Part shown: positions 1 through 7,149 of the stretch, one piece after another | Position numbering within the stretch: position 1 is the first letter of the stretch | Layout: each line of letters begins with the position of its first letter | Assembly: GCA_013388425.1 (NCBI GenBank) | Contig: JACADV010000066.1 | Location: 1-41,430 of the forward strand | DNA from: Thermoanaerobaculaceae bacterium | Lineage (GTDB): Bacteria; Acidobacteriota; Thermoanaerobaculia; Thermoanaerobaculales; Thermoanaerobaculaceae | Direction: 5' to 3' | DNA length: 41,430 bases | Made by a program: the position numbers and the translations under genes | The notes under the pieces: model-generated | Seen by the model: only the letters and a program-made list of their open reading frames with translations | What the model was told of the DNA's origin: nothing | Database searches by the model: none

Positions 1-1968
1 CGGACTCTCGGGCGAACTGGCGAGGCTCAAGCTCGCCTCCGCCGGAACCTGCGGATTCCCCGCCAGCACCACGCTCCAGCCCCCCGTGCCGTGCCGGGAA
101 AAGTCGTGAGCGATGCGCACCGCTCGCGGCGCCCACTCGGCCACCAGGGTGCCGCCGCTGGAGAAGAGGCGCAGTTTCGGGATCTCGTACGTAGCCTCTG
201 CCCCCTCGGCAACGGGGAGGAGCACCCGGACTGGCCGCGTGCCCTCCAGCTCCACAGGGAGGTGTTCGCCGCGGCCCACGAGCTCCAGGTACCCGCTGAA
301 CCGTTCGCCAGCTACAGGCGAAGCCAGCTCCAGGGCCACGCCGTGGGGGGGCAGCGGCAGAAAGCGACTCGCGAGCGCGTCCGCCACCAGGATTGTGGCC
401 TCGCGGCTGGTCTGCAGGGCCTGACCGTCGAGGACCAACCGCGCGGTCACCGGCACGTTGGCTGCGTTGCGGAGCGCCTTCCCCAGCACCACCCGGGTAC
501 TCGACAGGCCGGCTGGCAGCCACACTTCGCAGCTGGAGGATCCCGATGGCGTTGCCACCAGCAGCGTGGCGCCGACTCGCCCCTGCAGGCGCTGACGGAC
601 CCGCGACGCGCCACCGCTCCCCGTCATTTCTGCTGCCGCCACCCCACTGGGGCGCCGCTCCACCGTGAGGAGCACCGCCAGCTCCTCGCCTCCGCGCACC
701 ACCTCGGGGGCAGGAGTCATGCGCCAGGACAGCTCGGGCACGGCGGTCCCGTCCAGAGCGGTGAAGCGCACGTACTGGGGAGCGTCGGTGAGGGTCAGCG
801 GGAGCCCAGCACCGGTGGTGACAAAGGGGGTGGCCCCGCCGGTGAACGAAACCACGCTCCCGCGACTGCGACCCACCGGCAAGGTCACGGCACGGGGCTC
901 GCCGCTGCTCCACGCGGCCATGGCGTAGTCCCCCGCACACCGGAAGGAGAGCAGCCAGTCGCTGGCCACGCCCGTCAGGAGGCGGGCCTGGGGCTCGCAC
1001 CGGTCGAGTACGGTGGTGAGCGTTTGCGCAGCAGCGTAGGCTGGCTTGGGCTCGAGGCTGCGCGTGACCGTGCCAAAGTTGTGCTCGCGATCGTTGGCGT
1101 CCGTGCCATCGTTGCGCCAGTCGTACCAGATGGATAGCGGCACGCCGCTGGCGAGATTGGCAAGCCACTGCCGCGCCAGGTACCGCCCTTGGGTGTCGCT
1201 GCCCACGTCCGTCGCCGAGTACCCCCACTCCCCGGAGAGCACCGGCCGGGACGAGCCTCGCGGTGCGTAGCGCGCCACCAGCGTGCGGAGCGCCAGATAA
1301 TCGGCCGTCACCGTTTCGGGCGGCTCCACGCGGTAGGGGTGCACCGTGACAGCGTCGATCACCTCCAAGAGGCCGCCAGCAAAGCACGCTTCGAGAAAGG
1401 CAAGGTCGATTCCCGAGGTCGCCGGAGCGACGATCGTGGCGTCCGCGTCGGCGCGGCGAATTGCCGTGGCTGTAGCCTGGGCCAGCGCCAGGTACGCCTC
1501 CACGCTCGGCTGGGGAGACCAGAACGGCTCGATGTTGGGCTCGTTCCAGATCTCCCAGATCACCCCGCGGCCGCGATAGCGGGCTGCGGCTTTCTCGGCA
1601 AAGCGGGCGAAGGCCTGACGCCCCTCCTCGGTGAGCACGTGCCGCCCCTGCTCGTAGAGCGGGTTGTCGTAGTCGAGGATGAGGATGGCCCGCACCCCCC
1701 GAGCCTCGAGCGCGGACAGGAGCTGGTCGTAAGCGGAAAAGTCGTACCGGCCCCGGGCGAACTCCACGGCAACCCAGAACAGATCCATGCGCACAAAGCG
1801 GAAGCCGCCCGCCGTCAGGAGCTCCAGCTCCCCTGGGTCCGCGGTGGTGAAGTGAATGTTCACACCCAAGGCGTCGGGCACGCGCAACGCCGGGAAACGG
1901 GGGATCTCCCCCCACCCTGCCGTGGCCAGCACGGCGGCCGCCAGCATCGTCGAACATCGGGGGAACAT
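1..1968 (-). CDS. Secreted glycoside hydrolase (GH39/GH5-like TIM barrel), C-terminus beyond the window
   Basis: The reading frame is open from an ATG at 1968 to the left edge (656 codons, no stop), so the C-terminus is missing. A short hydrophobic signal peptide covers residues 1-20. A (beta/alpha)8 glycosidase domain follows at about 30-290. It has the clan GH-A acid/base motif WEIWNEPN (Glu143), a strand motif VTVHPY (about 208-212) and a second Glu in SGEWGYS (about 247) as nucleophile candidate. Residues after about 330 look like beta-sandwich modules. The family cleaves glycosidic bonds in polysaccharides outside the cytoplasm; the substrate cannot be told. A GGAG box lies 7 bases before the ATG and an extended -10 (1990-1998) upstream, so it probably has its own promoter although it follows the transglutaminase gene by 52 bases. 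Long plus-strand frames here are antisense shadows. Confidence 0.8.
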   Translation of the reverse strand, partial: MFPRCSTMLAAAVLATAGWGEIPRFPALRVPDALGVNIHFTTADPGELELLTAGGFRFVRMDLFWVAVEFARGRYDFSAYDQLLSALEARGVRAILILDYDNPLYEQGRHVLTEEGRQAFARFAEKAAARYRGRGVIWEIWNEPNIEPFWSPQPSVEAYLALAQATATAIRRADADATIVAPATSGIDLAFLEACFAGGLLEVIDAVTVHPYRVEPPETVTADYLALRTLVARYAPRGSSRPVLSGEWGYSATDVGSDTQGRYLARQWLANLASGVPLSIWYDWRNDGTDANDREHNFGTVTRSLEPKPAYAAAQTLTTVLDRCEPQARLLTGVASDWLLSFRCAGDYAMAAWSSGEPRAVTLPVGRSRGSVVSFTGGATPFVTTGAGLPLTLTDAPQYVRFTALDGTAVPELSWRMTPAPEVVRGGEELAVLLTVERRPSGVAAAEMTGSGGASRVRQRLQGRVGATLLVATPSGSSSCEVWLPAGLSSTRVVLGKALRNAANVPVTARLVLDGQALQTSREATILVADALASRFLPLPPHGVALELASPVAGERFSGYLELVGRGEHLPVELEGTRPVRVLLPVAEGAEATYEIPKLRLFSSGGTLVAEWAPRAVRIAHDFSRHGTGGWSVVLAGNPQVPAEASLSLASSPESP

Positions 1969-1989
1969 ACGCACACTCCGTTTTTTGTG

Positions 1990-1998
1990 ATTCTAACA
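1990..1998 (-). promoter_or_regulatory. Extended -10 promoter element of the glycoside hydrolase gene
   Basis: On the minus strand the sequence reads TGTTAGAAT, a TG-N extended -10 with TAGAAT (5 of 6 to TATAAT). It lies about 20 bases before the ATG at 1968, leaving a short leader that carries a GGAG ribosome site. No good -35 is visible. A small dyad CCAGT-N4-ACTGG (1999-2012) lies just upstream, after the preceding gene's stop. Confidence 0.45.
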
Positions 1999-2020
1999 CC
2001 AGTCCACACTGGCAGCGGCG

Positions 2021-4018
2021 CTACCTCCCACGGTGGCGGCGCAGCTGTCGCACCACCCGCCGCGCCGATCTCCAGGCAGCCATCCGTCCGGCCGGGCGCC
2101 GTTGGGCGTACCGCACCGCCTCGTGCCAGGCCACGAGCCGGGACAGTTCGGCCACTGCCTCCGGCACGGCCCGAGCAGTTGCCGCCAGGAGGGCCCGCGG
2201 TGTCACGCCCCCACCCCCACCCAGCCCCAGGGCAGCGGCTTCCCGGTACACCATCTCCAAGGCTCCTGCTGCACCCCCCTGTGCGCCGCGGCGCGGCCGA
2301 TCCCTCCCACGACCTCCCCACCACAGGAGGAGCGCCACCGCCACGACTCCCAGCACTGGAGCCATCACGCCGGGTCGGACCGCTCGCCTCCCCAGCTCCA
2401 GCACGGCGCGCACCGCCTCCAGCTGATCCGCCAGGGAAAAGGTAAGCACCCACCGATCCCAGGCGGATTCCAGACGCTCCCAGCTCGCCACCCATCGCCA
2501 CCCAGGAACACTCCCCTGCAGGGTGGGCTGCCCCTCGGGCGGGGTGGGGTCGAACACCCGCCACCCCCCACGCGGTGCCGACGGCACCCCCTCCCCCGGG
2601 CGCCAGTTTCCCACCCACGCCACCACCCACGCGTGGGCGTGACTGTCGCGCACCGTGAACCCACCCCGACCGTCGGATTCGCCCCCGGCATAGCCCGCCT
2701 GCAGGCGTGCCGGAATTCCCAGCACTCGCAGCATGAGCACCATGCTCGAGGCAAAGAACTCGCAGTGTCCCTGCCGGCTCTCCTGGAGGAACCACTCCAC
2801 CGGGTCGCGCCGCAGCGGGGCGTCGCTGCGCGCCGAGTAGGTGTAGTTAGCCCGCAGATACGCCTCGATGGCCAGGGCTGCACCCAGGGTGGTGCGGCTC
2901 CCCGCCGCGGCCTGCCGGGCCAGCGAGCGCACCCAGGACAACCGCGCCGGCACCTCCAGATCCGCCGGCTCGGGTCTCTCCTGGGTGATGCGGGCAGGAT
3001 CGAACCGCACGGTGTAGGCCAGCCGCGAGGTGGTACCCACCGGCACCCGCAGCGCCCCCAAAGCCCCCCTGGCGACGGCCACGGGCGGCAGTTGCACCTC
3101 CACCACCCCGGGCGGAACGAAGAGGACCTCCTGCGGCCTTTCCAGCACGAACCGCGCCTCCACCAGCGGAGCTACCCCCCGCGTGGCGAGCCGCGTCCAC
3201 CCCTGGGCGCTGGGCGTCCCCAGGCTCGAGGTGCGGCGACCCTGGGCCCAGACCCCGCCGCGGTAGTGCTGGAGGGTGCTCCCCACGAAGCGTAGCCACT
3301 CCGGCTGGATGCTCTCGCCCTCCTCGAAGCGCACCCGCATCACCACTGCCCGCGACGCGGTGATCTGACCGATCCGGTGCAGTGCCACCGCATCTCGGAA
3401 GCCGCTCACCGCACGACCACCAAAGGACGCCGTGGCAAAGGGGGAACGGAGGCGGGGTGCCGCAACAAAGATGGCCGCCGCAAACGCCACCCCCACCACC
3501 ACCGTCACCGCCGTGGTCGCAAGCGTGCCGGATCCCCCCTCCCCGCCGCGCCCCACCCCTGCCTCACCCAGCTCCAGCGCCACCAGCCGCGCCGCCCCCA
3601 AGAGCAGCGCCACCTGCAGGCCGACCAGGTAGGGCACGAGCAGGGGATGCGTTGCCGAGGCCACGCCCGCCACCCCCACCAGCCCCACCACCCCACCCAC
3701 CGACCAGAAGCGAGTTCCCATCCCACACCCTGGCAAACGCACGGCGGCCAGCAACAGCGTCAGGTGGGTGACCGGCCGCAGCACCCCGAACTCCCACCCA
3801 CCGGCGCTCAGCACCGCGAGGAGGATGGGCACAGCCAAGAGGTTCTCCACCCAGGCAGGGAGCGGGCGCAGCGGCCGGCGAGCCAGCAGCAGCACCACCG
3901 CCACCAGGACAAAGGGCGCCACGAAGAGGCCATGCCCAATGCCTGTCGTGACCACCGGCACGGCCACAGCCAGGGCCACCCCACCCAGGAGCCGTTGCCG
4001 GAGGAGCGAACCGTTCAT
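2021..4018 (-). CDS. TgpA-type membrane transglutaminase-like protein (DUF3488 + transglutaminase core)
   Basis: The protein has 665 residues. The first ~190 residues hold five or six hydrophobic segments (DUF3488-like membrane region). A periplasmic transglutaminase-like domain follows with the cysteine motif QGHCEFFASS, the histidine motif DSHAHAW and the aspartate motif VFDPTPPEG, so the Cys-His-Asp triad is intact. Another membrane helix near residue 560 precedes a cytoplasmic DUF4129-like tail. The ATG at 4018 overlaps the stop of the DUF58 gene (ATGA); the frame stays open upstream, but that part is only antisense to or in another frame of the DUF58 gene. MoxR-DUF58-TgpA is a widespread cluster, thought to act on cell-envelope or exported proteins; the true substrate is not known. 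Confidence 0.9.
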   Translation of the reverse strand: MNGSLLRQRLLGGVALAVAVPVVTTGIGHGLFVAPFVLVAVVLLLARRPLRPLPAWVENLLAVPILLAVLSAGGWEFGVLRPVTHLTLLLAAVRLPGCGMGTRFWSVGGVVGLVGVAGVASATHPLLVPYLVGLQVALLLGAARLVALELGEAGVGRGGEGGSGTLATTAVTVVVGVAFAAAIFVAAPRLRSPFATASFGGRAVSGFRDAVALHRIGQITASRAVVMRVRFEEGESIQPEWLRFVGSTLQHYRGGVWAQGRRTSSLGTPSAQGWTRLATRGVAPLVEARFVLERPQEVLFVPPGVVEVQLPPVAVARGALGALRVPVGTTSRLAYTVRFDPARITQERPEPADLEVPARLSWVRSLARQAAAGSRTTLGAALAIEAYLRANYTYSARSDAPLRRDPVEWFLQESRQGHCEFFASSMVLMLRVLGIPARLQAGYAGGESDGRGGFTVRDSHAHAWVVAWVGNWRPGEGVPSAPRGGWRVFDPTPPEGQPTLQGSVPGWRWVASWERLESAWDRWVLTFSLADQLEAVRAVLELGRRAVRPGVMAPVLGVVAVALLLWWGGRGRDRPRRGAQGGAAGALEMVYREAAALGLGGGGGVTPRALLAATARAVPEAVAELSRLVAWHEAVRYAQRRPAGRMAAWRSARRVVRQLRRHRGR

Positions 4019-5025
4019 CCTCCCCCCACCAACCGGTACACCTGCCCTGGCCGCACCACCGCCGGCAGCGGGTCCTCGCCGGGACCAACCGCCTCCACCA
4101 GCGCCAACGCCCGCAGCAGACGGCGGCAGTGGGCCACCCCCCTTGCCGGTGGCAGCACCGAGCCCCCCAGCACCAGGCCCACCGGCATGCCGGCGCGGAT
4201 GCGGGCACAGACCGCTGCTGCCGCCTCGGCCACCAAATCCTCGAAGCGTTCCTGCCACACCGGCTCGTCCGCCCGCGGGAGCTGGCGGTCCAGCACCACG
4301 TAGTCGGCCGCCACCGGCGCCTCCTGGCGCTCCACCACCACCAGCCACTGTTGCCGCGCCGTCTGCTTCCAGTGGATGTCCCGACGGTCGTCCCCGGGGC
4401 GGAACTCCCGCAGGTGTGCCACCTCCCCACCCCGCCGACCCCGCCCGCCGGTGCCCCTGGCCTCCGCCTTGGACAGGTTCGCCAGGCGCACCGCCCCTAC
4501 GCTCACGCGCCGCGGCCACACCACCACCTCCCCCTGCTGCGCGAAGAGGGCGCGGCAGTGGAGGAAGGGGATGGGCAAGCGCGCCTCCACCCACACCGGG
4601 GGCAGCGAGGCGCGGCCACGCCGCGGGAAGACGGTGGCGAGGGCCACCGTCAAAGTCGCGCCGCGCCCCAGGGCGGGCACGAGCGTGCGACCCGGCAGGC
4701 CTTCCAGCGTGCAGATCAGGCACGGTGCCGGTAACCAGCGCGAGGTATTGGCAACCTCCAGCAGCAGGACCGTCAACCTCCCCGCCGAGGCATCCGTCGG
4801 GCAGCGGGCCGTGACGCGCAGGTGGCGCAGGGTGCGAGCGGCCACGAGCCACCCTGCCAGCACCGTTCCGAGTGCTAAGGAAAACAGGAGGTAGAGCGAA
4901 TTGGTGCCGGTGTTGAGCGCCGCCACCCCCACCACCGCCAAAGCGGCCCACGGCCCCCACGCTGGCGGCCACCCGCGGGAGCGGTCACCTCCTCCACGCC
5001 GCCGGCGAGGGAGTGGTCCCTTCAC
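4015..5025 (-). CDS. DUF58 domain membrane protein
   Basis: The product has 336 residues. Two hydrophobic segments near the N-terminus (about 20-65) anchor it. The soluble part carries the DUF58 signature around LREFRPGDDRRDIHWKQTA, where Gly-Asp, Arg and Trp are the conserved positions, followed by a VWA-like fold. The start chosen is a GTG at 5025 whose last two bases belong to the MoxR stop codon (GTGA), matching the coupling seen along this operon. Partner genes are the MoxR ATPase upstream and the transglutaminase downstream. Families of this kind form MoxR-driven envelope or chaperone-like complexes; the exact role here is inferred from context only. Confidence 0.88.
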   Translation of the reverse strand: MKGPLPRRRRGGGDRSRGWPPAWGPWAALAVVGVAALNTGTNSLYLLFSLALGTVLAGWLVAARTLRHLRVTARCPTDASAGRLTVLLLEVANTSRWLPAPCLICTLEGLPGRTLVPALGRGATLTVALATVFPRRGRASLPPVWVEARLPIPFLHCRALFAQQGEVVVWPRRVSVGAVRLANLSKAEARGTGGRGRRGGEVAHLREFRPGDDRRDIHWKQTARQQWLVVVERQEAPVAADYVVLDRQLPRADEPVWQERFEDLVAEAAAAVCARIRAGMPVGLVLGGSVLPPARGVAHCRRLLRALALVEAVGPGEDPLPAVVRPGQVYRLVGGG

Positions 5026-5984
5026 AGCGGCACGGGGGTGGAACGGACGATCTCGGTGATGACCGCGCGCTCCGCCTCGCTGCGGCTCCACCCCTCGGCC
5101 GCCTCGGCCCCGGCCAGCACGATGCGGTGCGCCATGACGGCAACTGCCACCCGAACCACGTCGTCGGGTATCACGTAATCCCGGTTCTCCAACAGCGCCA
5201 TGGCCTGGGATGCCCGGTGCAGACCCAGCGCCCCCCGCGTGGACACACCCAGCGCCACACCGGCATGGGCACGGGTGCGGTGCACCAGCGTCAGCATGTA
5301 GTCGAGCAGCACCGGTGCCACCTTCACCCGCCGCACGGCCCGTTGCAGCTCCACCACCTCCCCCGCCTCCAGCACTGGCTGGACCCGTTCCAGCTCCTCC
5401 TCCACGCCGCCGCGCCGCAGCAGTTCCAGCTCCACCTCCCGCGCCGGATAGCCCAGCGAAACGCGGAACAGGAACCGGTCCAGCTGCGCCTCGGGGAGCG
5501 GGTAGGTGCCCAGGTACTCCACAGGGTTCTGGGTGGCCAGAACCAGGAACGGTTCCCGCAACGCGTAGCGGCTGGTCTCCACGGTGACCGCGCGCTCGTT
5601 CATCGCCTCCAGGAGGGCCGCCTGGGTCTTGGGCGTCGCGCGGTTGATCTCGTCGGCCAGGAGCACGTTGGTGAAGAGTGGCCCGGGGAGGAACTCGAAC
5701 TCGCCCCGCTCTGGGCGCCACAGCGAGATGCCGATCACGTCCGAGGGGAGCGTGTCGCTGGTGAACTGGATGCGGCTGAAGGCGAGGTTCAGGGAACGGG
5801 CAAGAGCCTGAGCGAGCGTCGTCTTCCCCACCCCGGGGATGTCCTCGATGAGCACGTGCCCGCGCGCCAAGAGGGCGGCAATCACCAGATCGATGGCCTC
5901 GGGCTTGCCGTGAATGACCGCAGCCACCGACCGCTTGAGCCCTTCCAGTTTGCCTGCCGCCGCCAGTGCTTGCCTCTCTCCCAT
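5022..5984 (-). CDS. MoxR-family AAA+ ATPase
   Basis: The protein has 320 residues, normal for the family. Walker A is DIPGVGKTT at about 48-56, Walker B is LLADEINRA with the acidic pair at 111-112, sensor 1 is ATQNP, and the C-terminal lid ends in the usual SRAL/H-like region. The start is the ATG at 5984, two bases after the rsmD stop. MoxR proteins are ATP-driven chaperones that act with DUF58 or VWA partners; the next gene is such a partner. It should act in the cytoplasm at the membrane face. Confidence 0.93.
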   Translation of the reverse strand: MGERQALAAAGKLEGLKRSVAAVIHGKPEAIDLVIAALLARGHVLIEDIPGVGKTTLAQALARSLNLAFSRIQFTSDTLPSDVIGISLWRPERGEFEFLPGPLFTNVLLADEINRATPKTQAALLEAMNERAVTVETSRYALREPFLVLATQNPVEYLGTYPLPEAQLDRFLFRVSLGYPAREVELELLRRGGVEEELERVQPVLEAGEVVELQRAVRRVKVAPVLLDYMLTLVHRTRAHAGVALGVSTRGALGLHRASQAMALLENRDYVIPDDVVRVAVAVMAHRIVLAGAEAAEGWSRSEAERAVITEIVRSTPVPL

Positions 5985-5986
5985 GT

Positions 5987-6538
5987 CTAACCCTCGCCGG
6001 TGCAGCGCAGCAGGCACGCACCCCGCAGCTGCCGCTCCACTTCGAAACCCCTGGGGAGCGCCGCTCGTGCCGTTGGCAGCTCCAGAACGGCCCGCCCCCC
6101 CACCACCAGCACCCCGCGTTCGCGCACCTCTTCCAGGGCAGCGATGCCCGCCTCCCAGTCGGCAAAGGGGGGATCGCACCACACGGTACGGCACTGCACG
6201 CCTCGCTGCGCCAGTTCGTGGATGGCGGCCAAGGCTGGCTTCACGATGATCTCGCAGCGCGCCGCAGCTCCCTCCAACAGGGCCAGGTTGCCAGCGAGCA
6301 AAAGGGCAGCCTGCCGCGACTTTTCCACCGCGTAGCACAGCCGCGCCCCCCGCGACAGCGCCTCCAGGGTGACGATGCCGGTACCGGCGAAAAGATCCAC
6401 CACCACCGCGTCCTCGAGCTCGGCAGCGAGAATGGCGAACGCCTGCTCGCGGAGCGCATCGGGGGTGGGGCGGATGGCGCTGCCCCGCTGCGGCCCCCGC
6501 ACCCGTCGCGACGCCCACACCCCGCCGGTGATCCTCAT
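5987..6538 (-). CDS. rsmD: 16S rRNA (guanine(966)-N(2))-methyltransferase RsmD
   Basis: The product has 183 residues, the usual RsmD length. It opens with MRITGG, has the SAM-binding motif VVDLFAGTG (46-54) and the N6/N2 methyltransferase catalytic motif DPPF (122-125). It methylates G966 of 16S rRNA in the 30S subunit using S-adenosylmethionine. The ATG at 6538 overlaps the stop of the preceding small gene (ATGA), so translation is probably coupled. Confidence 0.93.
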   Translation of the reverse strand: MRITGGVWASRRVRGPQRGSAIRPTPDALREQAFAILAAELEDAVVVDLFAGTGIVTLEALSRGARLCYAVEKSRQAALLLAGNLALLEGAAARCEIIVKPALAAIHELAQRGVQCRTVWCDPPFADWEAGIAALEEVRERGVLVVGGRAVLELPTARAALPRGFEVERQLRGACLLRCTGEG

Positions 6539-7149
6539 CGCTCCACCCGCCGCACCACGCGGCCGCGCAGCTCGTCCAGGAACACGTACGTGGAGGCGGG
6601 CCCGCCGCCAATCTGGAGGTTGACGAGGACGCCCTCGTCCACGGCCAGCACTTCGGTCACCGTCACCACCTGTCCATCCACTAGCTCCAGCCGCTCTCCC
6701 ACCCGCGGTATCCAGGTGGAGAAATCGCCGCGCACCGGTGGGCCTTCCGCCAGCGTCTTCTCCAGCTCGTCCAGGGCCTGCTCCAGCCTTGCCAGGGGCA
6801 GGGGCCGCACGGAGGCGAGCGGTACCACCGCCCGCATCGCTTCGTGTCCCGGCGGCGCCAGTCGCACCTCCACCCGCTCCCCCCTCACCTCCTCGAAGCG
6901 GTACTTGCCGTCCTCCAGTGCCTCGTAGCACTCCGCCACCACGCTCCGTATCACCGAAAGCTCCACCTGGTTCAAGGTGCGCCGGCGCACCGTCGCGGCG
7001 CCGCCGGCCGGGGTGTCTGCCACCACCAGCACGCCGTCGCCGAAAACCGAGACGCGGTGCACCCCTCCCTCTCGGGAGACGATGCGCTCCACGAGGTAGC
7101 TGGGCGCTGGCGCCACCGCCAGCAGTGCGGCAATAAGACAGGAGATCAT
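6535..7149 (-). CDS. Small secreted protein of unknown function
   Basis: I do not recognise this 204-residue protein. Residues 1-16 form a short signal peptide. The rest is predicted soluble with a helical, acidic middle (ALDELEKTLAEG) and a C-terminal small beta domain (about 140-200) with an IPRVGERLELVDGQVVTVTE stretch that resembles a barrel fold. It sits between the tRNA nucleotidyltransferase and rsmD genes with four-base ATGA overlaps at both ends, so it is co-translated with them. Its position gives no clear functional clue. Confidence 0.7.
   Translation of the reverse strand: MISCLIAALLAVAPAPSYLVERIVSREGGVHRVSVFGDGVLVVADTPAGGAATVRRRTLNQVELSVIRSVVAECYEALEDGKYRFEEVRGERVEVRLAPPGHEAMRAVVPLASVRPLPLARLEQALDELEKTLAEGPPVRGDFSTWIPRVGERLELVDGQVVTVTEVLAVDEGVLVNLQIGGGPASTYVFLDELRGRVVRRVER

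Noticed and set aside
91-1137. Plus-strand open frame of 348 codons at the left end
   Set aside because: It is antisense to the glycoside hydrolase, whose motifs and signal peptide are clear; the frame is open only because of the GC-rich codon pattern.
1999-2012. CCAGT-N4-ACTGG hairpin as a terminator after the transglutaminase gene
   Set aside because: The stem is only 5 bp and lacks a T-run on the minus strand.
4019-4972. N-terminal extension of the transglutaminase frame up to 4972
   Set aside because: It is low-complexity Gly/Ala/Arg translation of the DUF58 gene in another frame; the ATG at 4018 starts real membrane sequence.
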